A stretch of 51,202 nucleotides of DNA from the NCBI GenBank assembly GCA_913060655.1, contig CAJXTG010000008.1, positions 1 through 51,202 of the forward strand, written 5' to 3'. This document shows, one piece after another, positions 25,335 through 35,215 of the stretch. The notes under the pieces are model-generated. The model was given only the letters and a program-made list of their open reading frames with translations. It made no database searches and had not been told where the DNA came from. Numbering within the stretch: the first letter of the stretch is position 1; every line of letters starts with the position of its first letter. The DNA comes from an uncultured Nitriliruptoraceae bacterium (GTDB lineage: Bacteria; Actinomycetota; Nitriliruptoria; Nitriliruptorales; Nitriliruptoraceae). The position numbers and the translations under genes were made by a program.

Positions 25335-26296
25335 GCGCCGGCGAGGGGCGCGAGCTCGACGTCGCCGCCGTCCTCGGCGGGCTGGACGACGCGACGCCGG
25401 AGGGCCACCGGTGCGGCCTCGTCGCCCTCGTCGGCCGACCCAACGTCGGCAAGTCGACGCTCGTCAACCGGCTCGTCGGTGAGAAGGTGACGATCGTCAC
25501 CCCCGTCCCGGGCACGACGCGGACCGCCGTCCGGGCCGTCGTCACCCGTGACGACGCGCAGGTGGTGCTGCTGGACACGCCGGGGCTCGGACGTCCGCGC
25601 ACGCCGATGGCGAGCCGGATGAACCAGCTCGTGCGCGACACGTGGGCGAGCGTCGACGCCGTCGCGCTGCTCGTCGACGCCGAGGCCGGTGTCGGCTCCG
25701 GCGACGAGTACCTCGTCCGCGAGCTCGCCGGGGTCGGCACGCCCGTCGTGACGGTCGTCAACAAGACGGACGCGCTGCCGTCGGAGCGGCTGCTCCCCGT
25801 CCTCGAGCGGGTCGCGGCGCTGACCGACGCCGCGCCGTTCGCCGACGTCGTCCCGGTGTCCGCCCTCGCCGGGGACAACGTCGACCGGCTGCTCGACGTC
25901 CTCGTCACGCACCTGCCGGAGGCGCCCCGGCTGTTCGCCGCCGGCCGCGTCAGCGACCAGCCGGAGGCGCAGCTCGCCGCCGAGGTCGTGCGCGAGAAGG
26001 TCATCGCCGACCTGCGCGACGAGCTGCCCCACTCCGTCGCGGTCACCGTCGACGCGGTGGAGCCGGACGCGTCACGCGACGACCTCGTCCACATCGACGC
26101 CGTCATCCACGTCGAACGGGCGTCGCAGAAGGGCATCATCATCGGCCGGGGCGGGGAGCGGCTGAAGGCCGCCGCGAGCGCCGCCCGCGTCGAGCTCGAG
26201 GGGCTGCTCGGGGCCCGCGTCCACCTCACCACCCACGTCCGGCTGGCGAAGGACTGGCAGCGCGACCCCAAGCAGCTCGGACGCCTCGGCCTGTGA
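25331..26296 (+). CDS. era: GTPase Era
   Basis: About 321 residues. A 16S rRNA-binding GTPase needed for 30S maturation. G1 GRPNVGKST, G3 DTPGLGRP, G4 NKTD, G5 VSALAGDN, and a C-terminal KH domain with ERASQKGIIIGRGGERLKA. Between the last plausible upstream codon and the G1 motif the frame has no ATG, GTG or TTG. The only usual-position candidate is CTG 25331, overlapping the cdd stop (CTGA). The next upstream ATG (24866) would read through all of cdd. I therefore place the start at CTG, presumably driven by translational coupling. Convergent with the photolyase gene, 9 bases apart. Confidence 0.9.
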   Translation: MSAGEGRELDVAAVLGGLDDATPEGHRCGLVALVGRPNVGKSTLVNRLVGEKVTIVTPVPGTTRTAVRAVVTRDDAQVVLLDTPGLGRPRTPMASRMNQLVRDTWASVDAVALLVDAEAGVGSGDEYLVRELAGVGTPVVTVVNKTDALPSERLLPVLERVAALTDAAPFADVVPVSALAGDNVDRLLDVLVTHLPEAPRLFAAGRVSDQPEAQLAAEVVREKVIADLRDELPHSVAVTVDAVEPDASRDDLVHIDAVIHVERASQKGIIIGRGGERLKAAASAARVELEGLLGARVHLTTHVRLAKDWQRDPKQLGRLGL

Positions 26297-26305
26297 GCCG
26301 TCCGT

Positions 26306-27829
26306 TCAGAGCGTGCCGTCGGCGAGCATCGCGCGCACCTCGCGGGCCCGGGCACGCACCTCGTCGAGGTCGGTGAGGCGGTCGAGCGTCGCGTAGGCGC
26401 GGCCGATGCGGTGGTTCGACGCGAGCGCCGCACGGTTGCGGTCGAGGAAGTCCCAGTACAGCGTCGTGAACGGGCACGCGTCGGCGCCGGTCCGCTTGGT
26501 GCGGTCGTAGTGGCAGGGCCGGCACGCGTCCAGCGACATGCGGTCGATGTAGGCGCCGCCGGACACGTACGGCTTCGTCGCGACCTCGCCGCCGTCGGCG
26601 AACGTGCCCATCCCGATCACGTTGGGCACCATCACCCAGTCGTAGGCGTCGATGAACGTGCCGTGCATCCAGTCGGTCAGCGCATCGGGGCGCACCCCGG
26701 CGAGCGTCGCCAGGTTCGCGAGGACCATCAGCCGCTGGATGTGATGCGCGTAGGCGTGCTCGTGCACGCTCCGCAGCGTGTCCTCCACGCAGCGCATCCG
26801 GGTGCCCGACGTGCCCGCGAACGCCGGCGGGAGGGGGGCGTCGGCCGCCAGCGCGTTGCGCTGCGGGTAGCCGGCGTCGGCGGTGCGGGCGACGCCCCAC
26901 AGGAACTCCCGCCAACCGAGGACCTGGCGGACGAACCCCTCCACGGCGTTGAGCGGCGCCCGGCCGGCGGTGTACACGTCGATGACGGCCTCGATGACCT
27001 CCCGCGGATGCAGCAGCCCGAGGTTGAGCGCGTGCGACAGCAGCGAGTGGTTGAGATGCCACGCGCCGGTGACCATCGCGTCCTGATGGTCGCCGAACCG
27101 TGGCAGCACGCGGGTGGTGAACCGCTCGAGGCGGGCGAGCGCCCCGGCACGCGAGGTCGCCCACGTGCCGTCGGGCGGGGCGCCCCGCAGGTCGACGTCG
27201 TCGGGCAGCCAGTCGCCCAGCGACGCGTCGAGCGCGTCGGGCGCGTCGACCACCGGCGGGTCGGCCGCCGCGGTGGGGGCCAGGTCGGCGTCGGGCGGAC
27301 GCCGGTTGTCGGCGTCGAGGTTGAAGCGCCCGCCGACCGGCGCGCCGTCCTCCATCAGCCAGCCGGTGGTCTCGCGCCGCCAGCGGTAGAAGTCCTCCAT
27401 CGTGGTGCGGCGCCGTCCGGCCCGGAACGCGGCGAACTCGCGCCAGTGGCACAGGAAGTGGTCGTTGTCGACGAGGGTGACGCCGAGCCGTTCGAGCTCG
27501 CGCGTGCCCGGCAGGCTCGCCGGCTCCATCGCGACGACCTCCGAGGGGTCGTGGGCGTCGACGTGGGCGGCGAGACCGGCACGCATCGACGGGGCGCGGC
27601 GCAGGTCGACGGCGAAGCCCTCCGCCGCCAGGTCCGCGGCGAAGCGTCGCATCGCCGTGATGACGAGGTGGGCCTTCTGCCGGTGCCACGGGCGCTCGGT
27701 CAGCTTCCGGTCGCTGACCACCATCAGCACGCGCGTGCTCGCCGGGTCACGGTCGCGCAGGTGGGCGAGCCGCCGGTCGAGCTGGTCGCCCCACACCCAG
27801 ACGGTCGGCAGTCCGCGCTCGTCATCCAT
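26306..27829 (-). CDS. Fe-S-containing (6-4) photolyase / PhrB-type cryptochrome
   Basis: About 507 residues of the FeS-BCP branch of the photolyase/cryptochrome family. It binds FAD, a lumazine-like antenna and a 4Fe-4S cluster; characterised members repair (6-4) photoproducts. N-terminal Rossmann part: TVWVWGDQL, VLMVVSDRKLTERPWHRQKA. Catalytic part: MTGAWHLNHSLL-like helix (AMVTGAWHLNHS), VRQVLGWREFLWG, NVIGMGTFADGG. The four cluster cysteines are all present at about residues 346, 434, 437 and 450 (RMRCVEDT, CRPCHYD, DACPFTTLYW). ATG 27829 is preferred: TACGGT lies 7 bases upstream and no ribosome site is present, so the message looks leaderless. A GTG at 27853 is an alternative. Confidence 0.93.
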   Translation of the reverse strand: MDDERGLPTVWVWGDQLDRRLAHLRDRDPASTRVLMVVSDRKLTERPWHRQKAHLVITAMRRFAADLAAEGFAVDLRRAPSMRAGLAAHVDAHDPSEVVAMEPASLPGTRELERLGVTLVDNDHFLCHWREFAAFRAGRRRTTMEDFYRWRRETTGWLMEDGAPVGGRFNLDADNRRPPDADLAPTAAADPPVVDAPDALDASLGDWLPDDVDLRGAPPDGTWATSRAGALARLERFTTRVLPRFGDHQDAMVTGAWHLNHSLLSHALNLGLLHPREVIEAVIDVYTAGRAPLNAVEGFVRQVLGWREFLWGVARTADAGYPQRNALAADAPLPPAFAGTSGTRMRCVEDTLRSVHEHAYAHHIQRLMVLANLATLAGVRPDALTDWMHGTFIDAYDWVMVPNVIGMGTFADGGEVATKPYVSGGAYIDRMSLDACRPCHYDRTKRTGADACPFTTLYWDFLDRNRAALASNHRIGRAYATLDRLTDLDEVRARAREVRAMLADGTL

Positions 27830-27836
27830 GCGCCGC

Positions 27837-27842
27837 ACCGTA
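27837..27842 (-). promoter_or_regulatory. leaderless -10 TACGGT for the photolyase gene
   Basis: TACGGT followed by 7 bases and then the ATG at 27829. Transcription would begin at or next to the start codon. No Shine-Dalgarno is present. Confidence 0.5.
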
Positions 27843-27899
27843 CGCGCTCGCACGCCGCGCGGACCGGACCGCCGTCGGAGGGCCCGAGGGCCCGCCGGC

Positions 27900-29390
<1,491 letters not shown>

Positions 29391-29398
29391 GCGCTGAC

Positions 29399-30016
29399 GT
29401 GCCGGCCACCACCCTCGTGCTCCTGCGGCACGCGACCACCCCGGCGACCGGACGGCGGCTCGGCGGTCGCACCCCCGGCGTCCACCTCGACGCGGCCGGT
29501 CGGGCCCAGGCCGAGGCGGCCGCCCGGCGGCTCGCCCCGCTCGCCGTGGAGGCGGTCTACGCCTCGCCGCTGGAGCGCACGCGGGAGACGGCGGCGCCCG
29601 TCGCCCGCGCCCACGGGCTGCGGGTGCGCACCGAGCGCGGGCTCCTCGAGGTCGACTACGGCGACTGGACCGACCGTCCGCTCGCCCGGCTGCGACGCCT
29701 CGCCCTGTGGCGCACCGTGCAGCAGGCGCCGTCGCGGGTGACGTTCCCCGGTGGCGAGTCGATCCGCGCCGCACAGCAGCGGGCGGTGGAGGCGAGCGAG
29801 CGGCTCGCCGCCGCCCACCCCGGCGGCACCATCGTGCTCGTCAGCCACGCCGACGTGATCAAGGCGCTGCTCGCCCACCATCTGGGCATGGGCCTCGACC
29901 TGTTCCAGCGGCTCGTCATCGCGCCGGCGTCGTCGAGCACGCTCGTCCTGCCCGACGGCGGTGCCCCGGCGGTGCTCGCCGTCAACGACACGTCCGACCC
30001 GGCCGGCAGGCCCTGA
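29399..30016 (+). CDS. histidine phosphatase (MSMEG_4193-like phosphomutase family)
   Basis: 205 residues of the phosphoglycerate-mutase-like superfamily. LVLLRHATT carries the Arg-His of the catalytic motif (alanine replaces glycine), AVYASPLERTRETAAPVA the second Arg, LLEVDYGDWTDRPL the acid site, and TIVLVSHADVIKALLAHHL the second His. In actinobacteria this subfamily neighbours DUF3090 and SCO1664-like genes, exactly as here. Substrate is unknown. GTG start 9 bases after proS; weak ribosome site. Confidence 0.85.
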   Translation: MPATTLVLLRHATTPATGRRLGGRTPGVHLDAAGRAQAEAAARRLAPLAVEAVYASPLERTRETAAPVARAHGLRVRTERGLLEVDYGDWTDRPLARLRRLALWRTVQQAPSRVTFPGGESIRAAQQRAVEASERLAAAHPGGTIVLVSHADVIKALLAHHLGMGLDLFQRLVIAPASSSTLVLPDGGAPAVLAVNDTSDPAGRP

Positions 30017-30025
30017 GGAGCGCCC

Positions 30026-30532
30026 GTGGACCTCGAGTTCGACGACCCGAAACGTGTCACCGTCGGCTACCTCGGCGTGCCCGGGGACCGCACCTTCCTC
30101 CTCGAGGTCGAGGACGACGTCCACCGGGTGCAGTTCCACCTCGAGAAGGTCCAGGTCGGTGGGCTCGGTGACCTGCTCGCCCAGCTGCTCGCCCGCCTCG
30201 ACGACCGTCCGGCGTCCGACTGGGACCGGGACGCGATGGCGCTGGAGCCGCCGTTCCAGCCGATCTGGCGGGTCGGCGGCGTCGCCGTCGGCGTCGACCG
30301 CGACACCGTCCGCTTCCACGTCGAGCTGAGCGAGCTCGTCCCCGACGACGACGTCGAGGGTCGCACCGCGCGCATCAGCATGGACCGCGACCAGGCGCGG
30401 CGCCTCGCCGCCCACGCCGCCGCCATCGTCGCCGAGGGGCGCGAACGGTGCCGGCTGTGCAGCCGACCGGTGGAGGCCGGCGGAGCCCACGTCTGCCCGG
30501 CGACCAACGGCCACGGTCCGTTGACGACCTGA
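30026..30532 (+). CDS. DUF3090 protein
   Basis: 168 residues, matching the actinobacterial DUF3090 family: FDDPKRVTVGYLGVPGDRTF, FLLEVEDDVHRVQFHLEKVQ, PPFQPIWRVGGVAVGVDRDT, and a C-terminal zinc-ribbon-like CRLCSRP...HVCPATNGH. Function is undetermined. Conserved neighbour of the phosphomutase-like and SCO1664-like genes. The GTG has GAGGAG 5 bases upstream. Confidence 0.88.
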   Translation: MDLEFDDPKRVTVGYLGVPGDRTFLLEVEDDVHRVQFHLEKVQVGGLGDLLAQLLARLDDRPASDWDRDAMALEPPFQPIWRVGGVAVGVDRDTVRFHVELSELVPDDDVEGRTARISMDRDQARRLAAHAAAIVAEGRERCRLCSRPVEAGGAHVCPATNGHGPLTT

Positions 30533-30542
30533 CGGGGCGGCC

Positions 30543-31352
30543 GTGTCCGACGTGACCGAGCAGCGGCTGGCGACGGCCCCGCTGGAGGTCGTGGGCCGGT
30601 TCACCGACGCGTCCAACGCGACGCTGCTGGCGCGGCTCACCGACCGGGACGACCGTCCGCTCGCCGCGCTCGCCGACGCGCTCGGTCGCGCGCCCGGCAT
30701 CGACGACCTGCCGGCCGCCGACCTCGTCGTCTACAAACCGCGGGACGGCGAGCGGCCCCTGTGGGACTTCCCGGCGGGGACGCTGCACCGGCGGGAGGTC
30801 GCCGCCGCCGCGGTCGACGCGGCGATGGGGGCGCGGCTCGTGCCGGCGACGCTGCTGCGTGACGACGCCCCGTTCGGACCCGGCAGCGTGCAGCGCTTCG
30901 TCCCCCACGACCCCGAGCAGCACTACTTCACCCTGCGCGACGCCGCGCTCGACGGCTCCGACACGGCGCTGCGCGACCGCCTCGCCCTGCTCGCCGCGTT
31001 CGACGTGGTCGTCGACAACGCCGACCGCAAGGGCGGGCACGTGCTCGTCGAGACCGGTGCCGGCAGCGTCGCGGACGGGCTGCGGGCCGTCGACCACGGG
31101 GTCACCTTCAACGTCGAGCCGAAGCTGCGCACCGTCGTGTGGGACCTCGCGAACCGCCCGCTCGACGCCGACGTCGTCGCCGCCCTCGACCGGCTGCTCG
31201 TCGCCCTCGAGGGGACCCTCGGAGCGCGGCTCCGGACCCTGCTGAGCGACGCGGAGGCCGCCGTCACCCTCGAGCGGGCCCGTGCCCTGCGCACCGGCGG
31301 GGTCCTGCCCGAGCCGGTCGGCCCCCACCCGTTCCCCTGGCCGCTGCTGTGA
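30543..31352 (+). CDS. SCO1664-family (PI3/4-kinase-like fold) protein
   Basis: 269 residues. GRFTDASNATLLARL, DLVVYKPRDGERPLWDFPAG (likely phosphate/ATP-binding lysine), REVAAAAVDAAMGARLVPAT, the catalytic-like FDVVVDNADRKGGHVLVE and RAVDHGVTFNVEPKLRTVVW (Asp-His of the metal site). This is the SCO1664/phosphatidylinositol 3/4-kinase-related fold. In mycolates and streptomycetes the set sits near mycothiol gene mshC; none is visible here. A small-molecule or protein kinase role is inference. Its stop overlaps the recO GTG. Confidence 0.85.
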   Translation: MSDVTEQRLATAPLEVVGRFTDASNATLLARLTDRDDRPLAALADALGRAPGIDDLPAADLVVYKPRDGERPLWDFPAGTLHRREVAAAAVDAAMGARLVPATLLRDDAPFGPGSVQRFVPHDPEQHYFTLRDAALDGSDTALRDRLALLAAFDVVVDNADRKGGHVLVETGAGSVADGLRAVDHGVTFNVEPKLRTVVWDLANRPLDADVVAALDRLLVALEGTLGARLRTLLSDAEAAVTLERARALRTGGVLPEPVGPHPFPWPLL

Positions 31353-32098
31353 GCCGCAGCTACCGCGACCGCGGCGTCGTCCTGCGCACCCACCGGCTGG
31401 GGGAGACCGACCGCATCGTCAGCCTGCTGCTCGAGGGGCGGGGGAAGGTCCGGGCCGTCGCCAAGGGGGTGCGCCGGCCCGGCAGCCGGATCGGCGCCCG
31501 GCTGGAGCCGTTCGCCCACGTCGACGTCGCACTGCACGAGGGACGGACCCTCGACGTCGTCCAGCAGGTCGAGACGGTCGAGACCAACGCGCCGCTGCGG
31601 GCCGACGACCGGCTGCATGCGGCCGCGTCGGTCATGGTCGAGCTCGTCGACGGCGTCGCCGTGGAGGGGCAGCGCGACCTGCCGCTGCTCCGCACGCTCC
31701 GTGCCGGGCTCGCCGCGCTCGTCGCCGACCCGACCAGCGCCGGCGTGTTCGTCGACGCGTTCCTGCTGCGCGCCGCGTCCGTCGTCGGGTTCCCCGTCCT
31801 CACCGCGGCGTGCGCCCGGTGCCGCGCACCCGGCCCGCACCGGCGCCTCAGCGTCGTCGGCGGCGGCACGCTGTGCGACGACTGCGCCGGCGACGGCACC
31901 CGGCTCGTCGACGCGGACGTCGTCGACGCGGTCCGGCTGCTCGGCGACGCCGAGCAGTGGCAGGCGCTGCCGACGCTCGCCCGCGAACGGCCCGACGCCC
32001 GCGCGACCGCCGGCTCCTACGCCCGCGCGTACGTCGAGCACCATCTGGACCGGCGGCTGCGCAGCTACGACGCGCTCAGCGGCACCCCCGGCGGCTGA
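31349..32098 (+). CDS. recO: DNA repair protein RecO
   Basis: 249 residues. Loads RecA on SSB-coated DNA in the RecFOR pathway. N-terminal OB fold: YRDRGVVLRTHRLGETDRIV, GKVRAVAKGVRRPGSRIGAR, LEPFAHVDVALHEGRTLDVV. A zinc-ribbon CARC...CDDC (with a 26-residue gap) and a helical C-terminus follow, as in actinobacterial RecO. GTG 31349 overlaps the previous stop by 4 bases. The recO-uppS order is widely conserved in actinobacteria, though era, normally just before recO, lies 5 kb upstream. Confidence 0.92.
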   Translation: MSRSYRDRGVVLRTHRLGETDRIVSLLLEGRGKVRAVAKGVRRPGSRIGARLEPFAHVDVALHEGRTLDVVQQVETVETNAPLRADDRLHAAASVMVELVDGVAVEGQRDLPLLRTLRAGLAALVADPTSAGVFVDAFLLRAASVVGFPVLTAACARCRAPGPHRRLSVVGGGTLCDDCAGDGTRLVDADVVDAVRLLGDAEQWQALPTLARERPDARATAGSYARAYVEHHLDRRLRSYDALSGTPGG

Positions 32099-32109
32099 GC
32101 GGCCCGAGG

Positions 32110-32115
32110 TAGCCT
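32110..32115 (+). promoter_or_regulatory. -10 box TAGCCT for uppS
   Basis: TAGCCT 29 bases before the uppS ATG, with GGAGGA between them, in a 46-base gap after recO. It gives uppS its own promoter. Confidence 0.45.
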
Positions 32116-32144
32116 CCCCGCGCCCGGGACCGACGGAGGACCAC

Positions 32145-32903
32145 ATGCCCAGGTCGGCGCCCCCCGCCCGCGTCCCCACCCACGTCGCCGTCATCATGGA
32201 CGGCAACGGACGCTGGGCGAACGCGCGCGGCCTGCGACGCAACGCCGGGCACGAGGCGGGGGAGGAGGCGCTGTTCCGCACCGTCGAGGGCGCCCTCGCC
32301 CTCGGCATCGGCCACCTCACCGTGTACGCGTTCTCCACGGAGAACTGGCGCCGTTCCCCCGAGGAGGTCCGCTTCCTCCTCGACTTCAACCGGTCGCTGC
32401 TGCTGCGCCGCGTCGACGAGCTCATCGACCGCGACGTCCGGGTGCGGTTCATCGGGCGGCGGGGCCGGCCCGTCCCGCGCCGGCTCGTCGACCTGATCGA
32501 ACGCACCGAGGCGCGCACCGCCCACTGCTCCCGGATGACGCTGCGCATCGCCTTCAACTACGGCGCCCGGGCCGAGCTGGTCGACGCCGCACGGCGCGCC
32601 GCCGAGGACGTCGCCGCCGGCACCCTGCGACGCGTCGACGCCCGCTCGCTGGCCGCACGCCTCGACGACCCGGCGATGCCCGACGTCGACCTGCTGATCC
32701 GCACCTCCGGCGAGCAGCGGGTGTCCAACTTCCTGCTGTGGCAGGCGGCCTACGCGGAGCTGGTGTTCACCGACGTGCTGTGGCCGGACTTCGACGAGGA
32801 CGAGCTCGCCCGGTGCGTCGCCGAGTACGCCGCCCGGGACCGGCGCTTCGGCGGCGCCGAGGACCGTCCCTCCGATGCCGACGACGGTGGGGGCGAGGGG
32901 TGA
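32145..32903 (+). CDS. uppS: cis-prenyl (undecaprenyl) diphosphate synthase
   Basis: 252 residues. Condenses isopentenyl diphosphate to make the C55 (or similar) lipid carrier for cell-wall synthesis. HVAVIMDGNGRWANARGLRR contains the catalytic Asp, YAFSTENWRRSPEEV the second conserved block, and LLIRTSGEQRVSNFLLWQAA with YAELVFTDVLWPDFDEDEL the last blocks. ATG with GGAGGA 4 bases upstream. The stop overlaps the MOSC gene start (GTGA). Chain length made cannot be read from sequence. Confidence 0.95.
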   Translation: MPRSAPPARVPTHVAVIMDGNGRWANARGLRRNAGHEAGEEALFRTVEGALALGIGHLTVYAFSTENWRRSPEEVRFLLDFNRSLLLRRVDELIDRDVRVRFIGRRGRPVPRRLVDLIERTEARTAHCSRMTLRIAFNYGARAELVDAARRAAEDVAAGTLRRVDARSLAARLDDPAMPDVDLLIRTSGEQRVSNFLLWQAAYAELVFTDVLWPDFDEDELARCVAEYAARDRRFGGAEDRPSDADDGGGEG

Positions 32904-33556
32904 GCGTCGCCACGGGGCGGGTCGCCGCCGTCTGCGTCGGTGCCGCCCGGCAGCAGCGGTACGCCGACGGGCGCGAGGAGCGCACCGCGATCGACAAGCG
33001 GCCGGCGACGGGCCCCGTCGCCGTCGGCACGCTCGGGCTGACCGGCGACACCCAGGTCGACCGTCGCCACCACGGCGGGGTCGACCGGGCCGTCTACGCC
33101 TACGCGCAGGCGGACGCGGACCACTGGGCGTCCACGCTCGACCGTGCGGTGCCCCCCGGGCTCCTGGGGGAGAACCTGAGGACCGTCGACGTCGACGTGT
33201 CCGCAGCGCGCATCGGCGAGCGGTGGGTCACCGGCCGCGGGGTCGTGCTCGAGGTCACCGCGCCGCGCATGCCGTGCCGGACGCTGCAGGGGTTCCTCGA
33301 CGTGCCCGACATCATCGCCCGCTTCACCGCCGCGGGACGCCCCGGCGCGTACCTGCGGGTCGTCGTGCCCGGCGAGCTGGCCGCCGACGACGTCGTGCAC
33401 GTCGAGCGCCCCGACGACACCGCCCCGAGCGTCGCCGACGTCATGGCGTGGCGCAGCGGCGCCGCCACCGACGACGCGCTGCGGCGGCTGGCGGACCTGC
33501 CGGCGCTCGCGACCGACCTGCGCCGCTGGGCGGCGACGGCCCGCGAGCGGGCCTGA
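32900..33556 (+). CDS. MOSC-domain protein
   Basis: 218 residues. A MOSC (molybdenum cofactor sulfurase C-terminal) domain of the YiiM-like kind: TGDTQVDRRHHGGVDRAVYA, LGENLRTVDVDVSAARIGER, and the conserved cysteine in VTAPRMPCRTLQGFLDVPD. Such proteins handle Moco or reductive detoxification of N-hydroxylated bases. Starts with GTG inside the uppS stop. Ends one base before the opposing DUF2071 gene. Confidence 0.88.
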   Translation: MSVATGRVAAVCVGAARQQRYADGREERTAIDKRPATGPVAVGTLGLTGDTQVDRRHHGGVDRAVYAYAQADADHWASTLDRAVPPGLLGENLRTVDVDVSAARIGERWVTGRGVVLEVTAPRMPCRTLQGFLDVPDIIARFTAAGRPGAYLRVVVPGELAADDVVHVERPDDTAPSVADVMAWRSGAATDDALRRLADLPALATDLRRWAATARERA

Positions 33557-33557
33557 G

Positions 33558-34343
33558 TCAGCCGGGGAGCACCCGGCGGGGGGCACCCACGACCACGTCG
33601 ACCGGGTCGGCGCTGCGCACCAGCGTCGGTGGCCGTGCGGCGAGGTCGTACCCGGCCGCGGCCGTGAGGGCGTCGTCGACGTGCACCGCCCGCGTGTCGC
33701 GCAGCGTCCACGCCGCATGGTGGACGTCGACGCGCAGCAGCCCGCCCGTCGGGTCCGGCGTGTACAGCGCCCACTGCGCCGACAGGGCCACGTCGAGGGC
33801 GGTGAGCCGGTCCCCGGCGAGCGGGGCGCCCGGCTCGACGATGACCCGGCTGCGGGTCGGACGCTGTGGGCGCGGCCAGCGGCGCCGCGCCGCGTACGCG
33901 ATGCGCCCGTCCCGCTCGGCGATGCGCATCGTCGCCGTGCAGTAGGGCAGCCGGAACCCGAGCCGGGCGACGGCGGTCGGTGCGGCGAAGGGCACGTCGA
34001 GCGAGTGGAAGTACACGCCGCGGCCCCCGTCGGGCCCGCGCACGTAGGTGCGCACGTTCGTCTCGGGGAACGTCGACCACGGCAGGGGGACGCTGCGGCC
34101 GCCCGCCGCGGCCAGGCGGATCCCCGCCATCCGGAACGGGATGAGCCCCACCCAGGCGCGACCCTCGACGACGTCCGGCGTGAGCCCGCGAGGCAGCCGC
34201 GCGGCGACGACGTCCGGGTCGACGTCCCAGTGCAGGGCGGTGAGCGCCTCCCACCGCATCCGCAGCAGCGGCCGCGGCGCGACGTCGGGCGGCGCCGCTG
34301 ACGCCGCCGCGGCCGAGCCGTCGGGGCCGCCGGGGCCGCTCAT
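33558..34343 (-). CDS. DUF2071 (YqjF-like) protein
   Basis: 261 residues. MRWEALTALHWDVDPDVVAA, LTPDVVEGRAWVGLIPFRMA, PWSTFPETNVRTYVRGPDG, GVYFHSLDVPFAAPTAVARL and GFRLPYCTATMRI follow the DUF2071/YqjF family. The fold resembles acetoacetate-decarboxylase-like proteins; activity is unknown. Its ATG overlaps the truncated aldehyde dehydrogenase stop (ATGA), so it is the last gene of the deoC operon. Confidence 0.85.
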   Translation of the reverse strand: MSGPGGPDGSAAAASAAPPDVAPRPLLRMRWEALTALHWDVDPDVVAARLPRGLTPDVVEGRAWVGLIPFRMAGIRLAAAGGRSVPLPWSTFPETNVRTYVRGPDGGRGVYFHSLDVPFAAPTAVARLGFRLPYCTATMRIAERDGRIAYAARRRWPRPQRPTRSRVIVEPGAPLAGDRLTALDVALSAQWALYTPDPTGGLLRVDVHHAAWTLRDTRAVHVDDALTAAAGYDLAARPPTLVRSADPVDVVVGAPRRVLPG

Positions 34344-35215
34344 GGGCCCTTCGGGTGCCACACCGTCTTCAGGTCGCAGAACGCCATGATCCGGTCGACG
34401 CCGCGGGGCGTGCGGTGGAAGTCCGGCTCCTCCGCCGGCGGGGGCAGCACCCGGGTGACGTCCTCGGCGGCCGCCGTCTCGAGCGCGACCCGGTCGACAC
34501 CGTCGACGCCCGCGAGGCCGGTGAGGTCGAGGCCGTCGACGTCGAGATGGCCGGCGAGGACCGGGGCGAGCTCGGCGACGGACCCGGTGAGCACGTCGAC
34601 CGTGCCGGGCGGGACGTCGGAGGTCGCGAGGATCTCGGTCAGGGTGACGGCGGGCAGTGGCCGGGCCTCGCTCGCGACGACGACGACCGTGTTCCCCCCG
34701 ACGAGGGCCGGCGCGACGACGGACACGAGGCCGAGCAGCGCCGAGCGCTGCGGCGCGATCACGCCGACGACCCCCACCGGTTCGGGCACCGTCAGGTTGA
34801 AGAACGGGCCGGCCACCGGGTTGACGCCACCGGCGACCTGCGTCAGCTTGTCCGTCCAGCCCGCGTACCACACGAGCCGGTCGACGGCCCCGTCGACCTC
34901 GGCCCGCGCCGCGTCCGGCTCCACGCCGGTGGCGACGAGCTCGTCGACGAGCTGCGCGTGGCGCCCCTCGAGCAGCTCCGCGACCCGGTGGAGGACCTGG
35001 CCGCGGTTGAGGGCCGTCGCCGCCGCCCAGCCGGGCTGCGCGGCCCGTGCGGCGACGACCGCGTCGCGGACGTCCTTGCGGGACGCGAGGGCGACGTTCG
35101 CGAGCACCGTCCCATCCGCCCCACGGGCCTCGAACGTCCGCCCGGACTCGGAGCGGGGGAAGGCCCCGCCGATGAACAGCTTCGCGGTGCGCAGCACCCG
35201 GACCCGCTCAGCCAT
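34340..35215 (-). CDS. truncated aldehyde-dehydrogenase-like protein lacking the catalytic Cys
   Basis: 291 residues covering only the NAD-binding part of an aldehyde dehydrogenase: KLFIGGAFPRSESGRTFEAR, RKDVRDAVVAARAAQPGWAA, VPEPVGVVGVIAPQRSALLG, PALVGGNTVVVVASEARPLP, TSDVPPGTVDVLTGSVAELA. It stops where the ELGGK and FFNQGHVCC segments of a full enzyme would come and ends with a distinct tail CDLKTVWHPKGP. No catalytic Cys region, so no enzyme activity alone. A tandem partner of this kind next to deoC and a full ALDH occurs in other actinobacteria, so it is more likely a conserved subunit than a broken gene. It overlaps its partner by ATGGCTGA. Confidence 0.85.
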   Translation of the reverse strand: MAERVRVLRTAKLFIGGAFPRSESGRTFEARGADGTVLANVALASRKDVRDAVVAARAAQPGWAAATALNRGQVLHRVAELLEGRHAQLVDELVATGVEPDAARAEVDGAVDRLVWYAGWTDKLTQVAGGVNPVAGPFFNLTVPEPVGVVGVIAPQRSALLGLVSVVAPALVGGNTVVVVASEARPLPAVTLTEILATSDVPPGTVDVLTGSVAELAPVLAGHLDVDGLDLTGLAGVDGVDRVALETAAAEDVTRVLPPPAEEPDFHRTPRGVDRIMAFCDLKTVWHPKGP

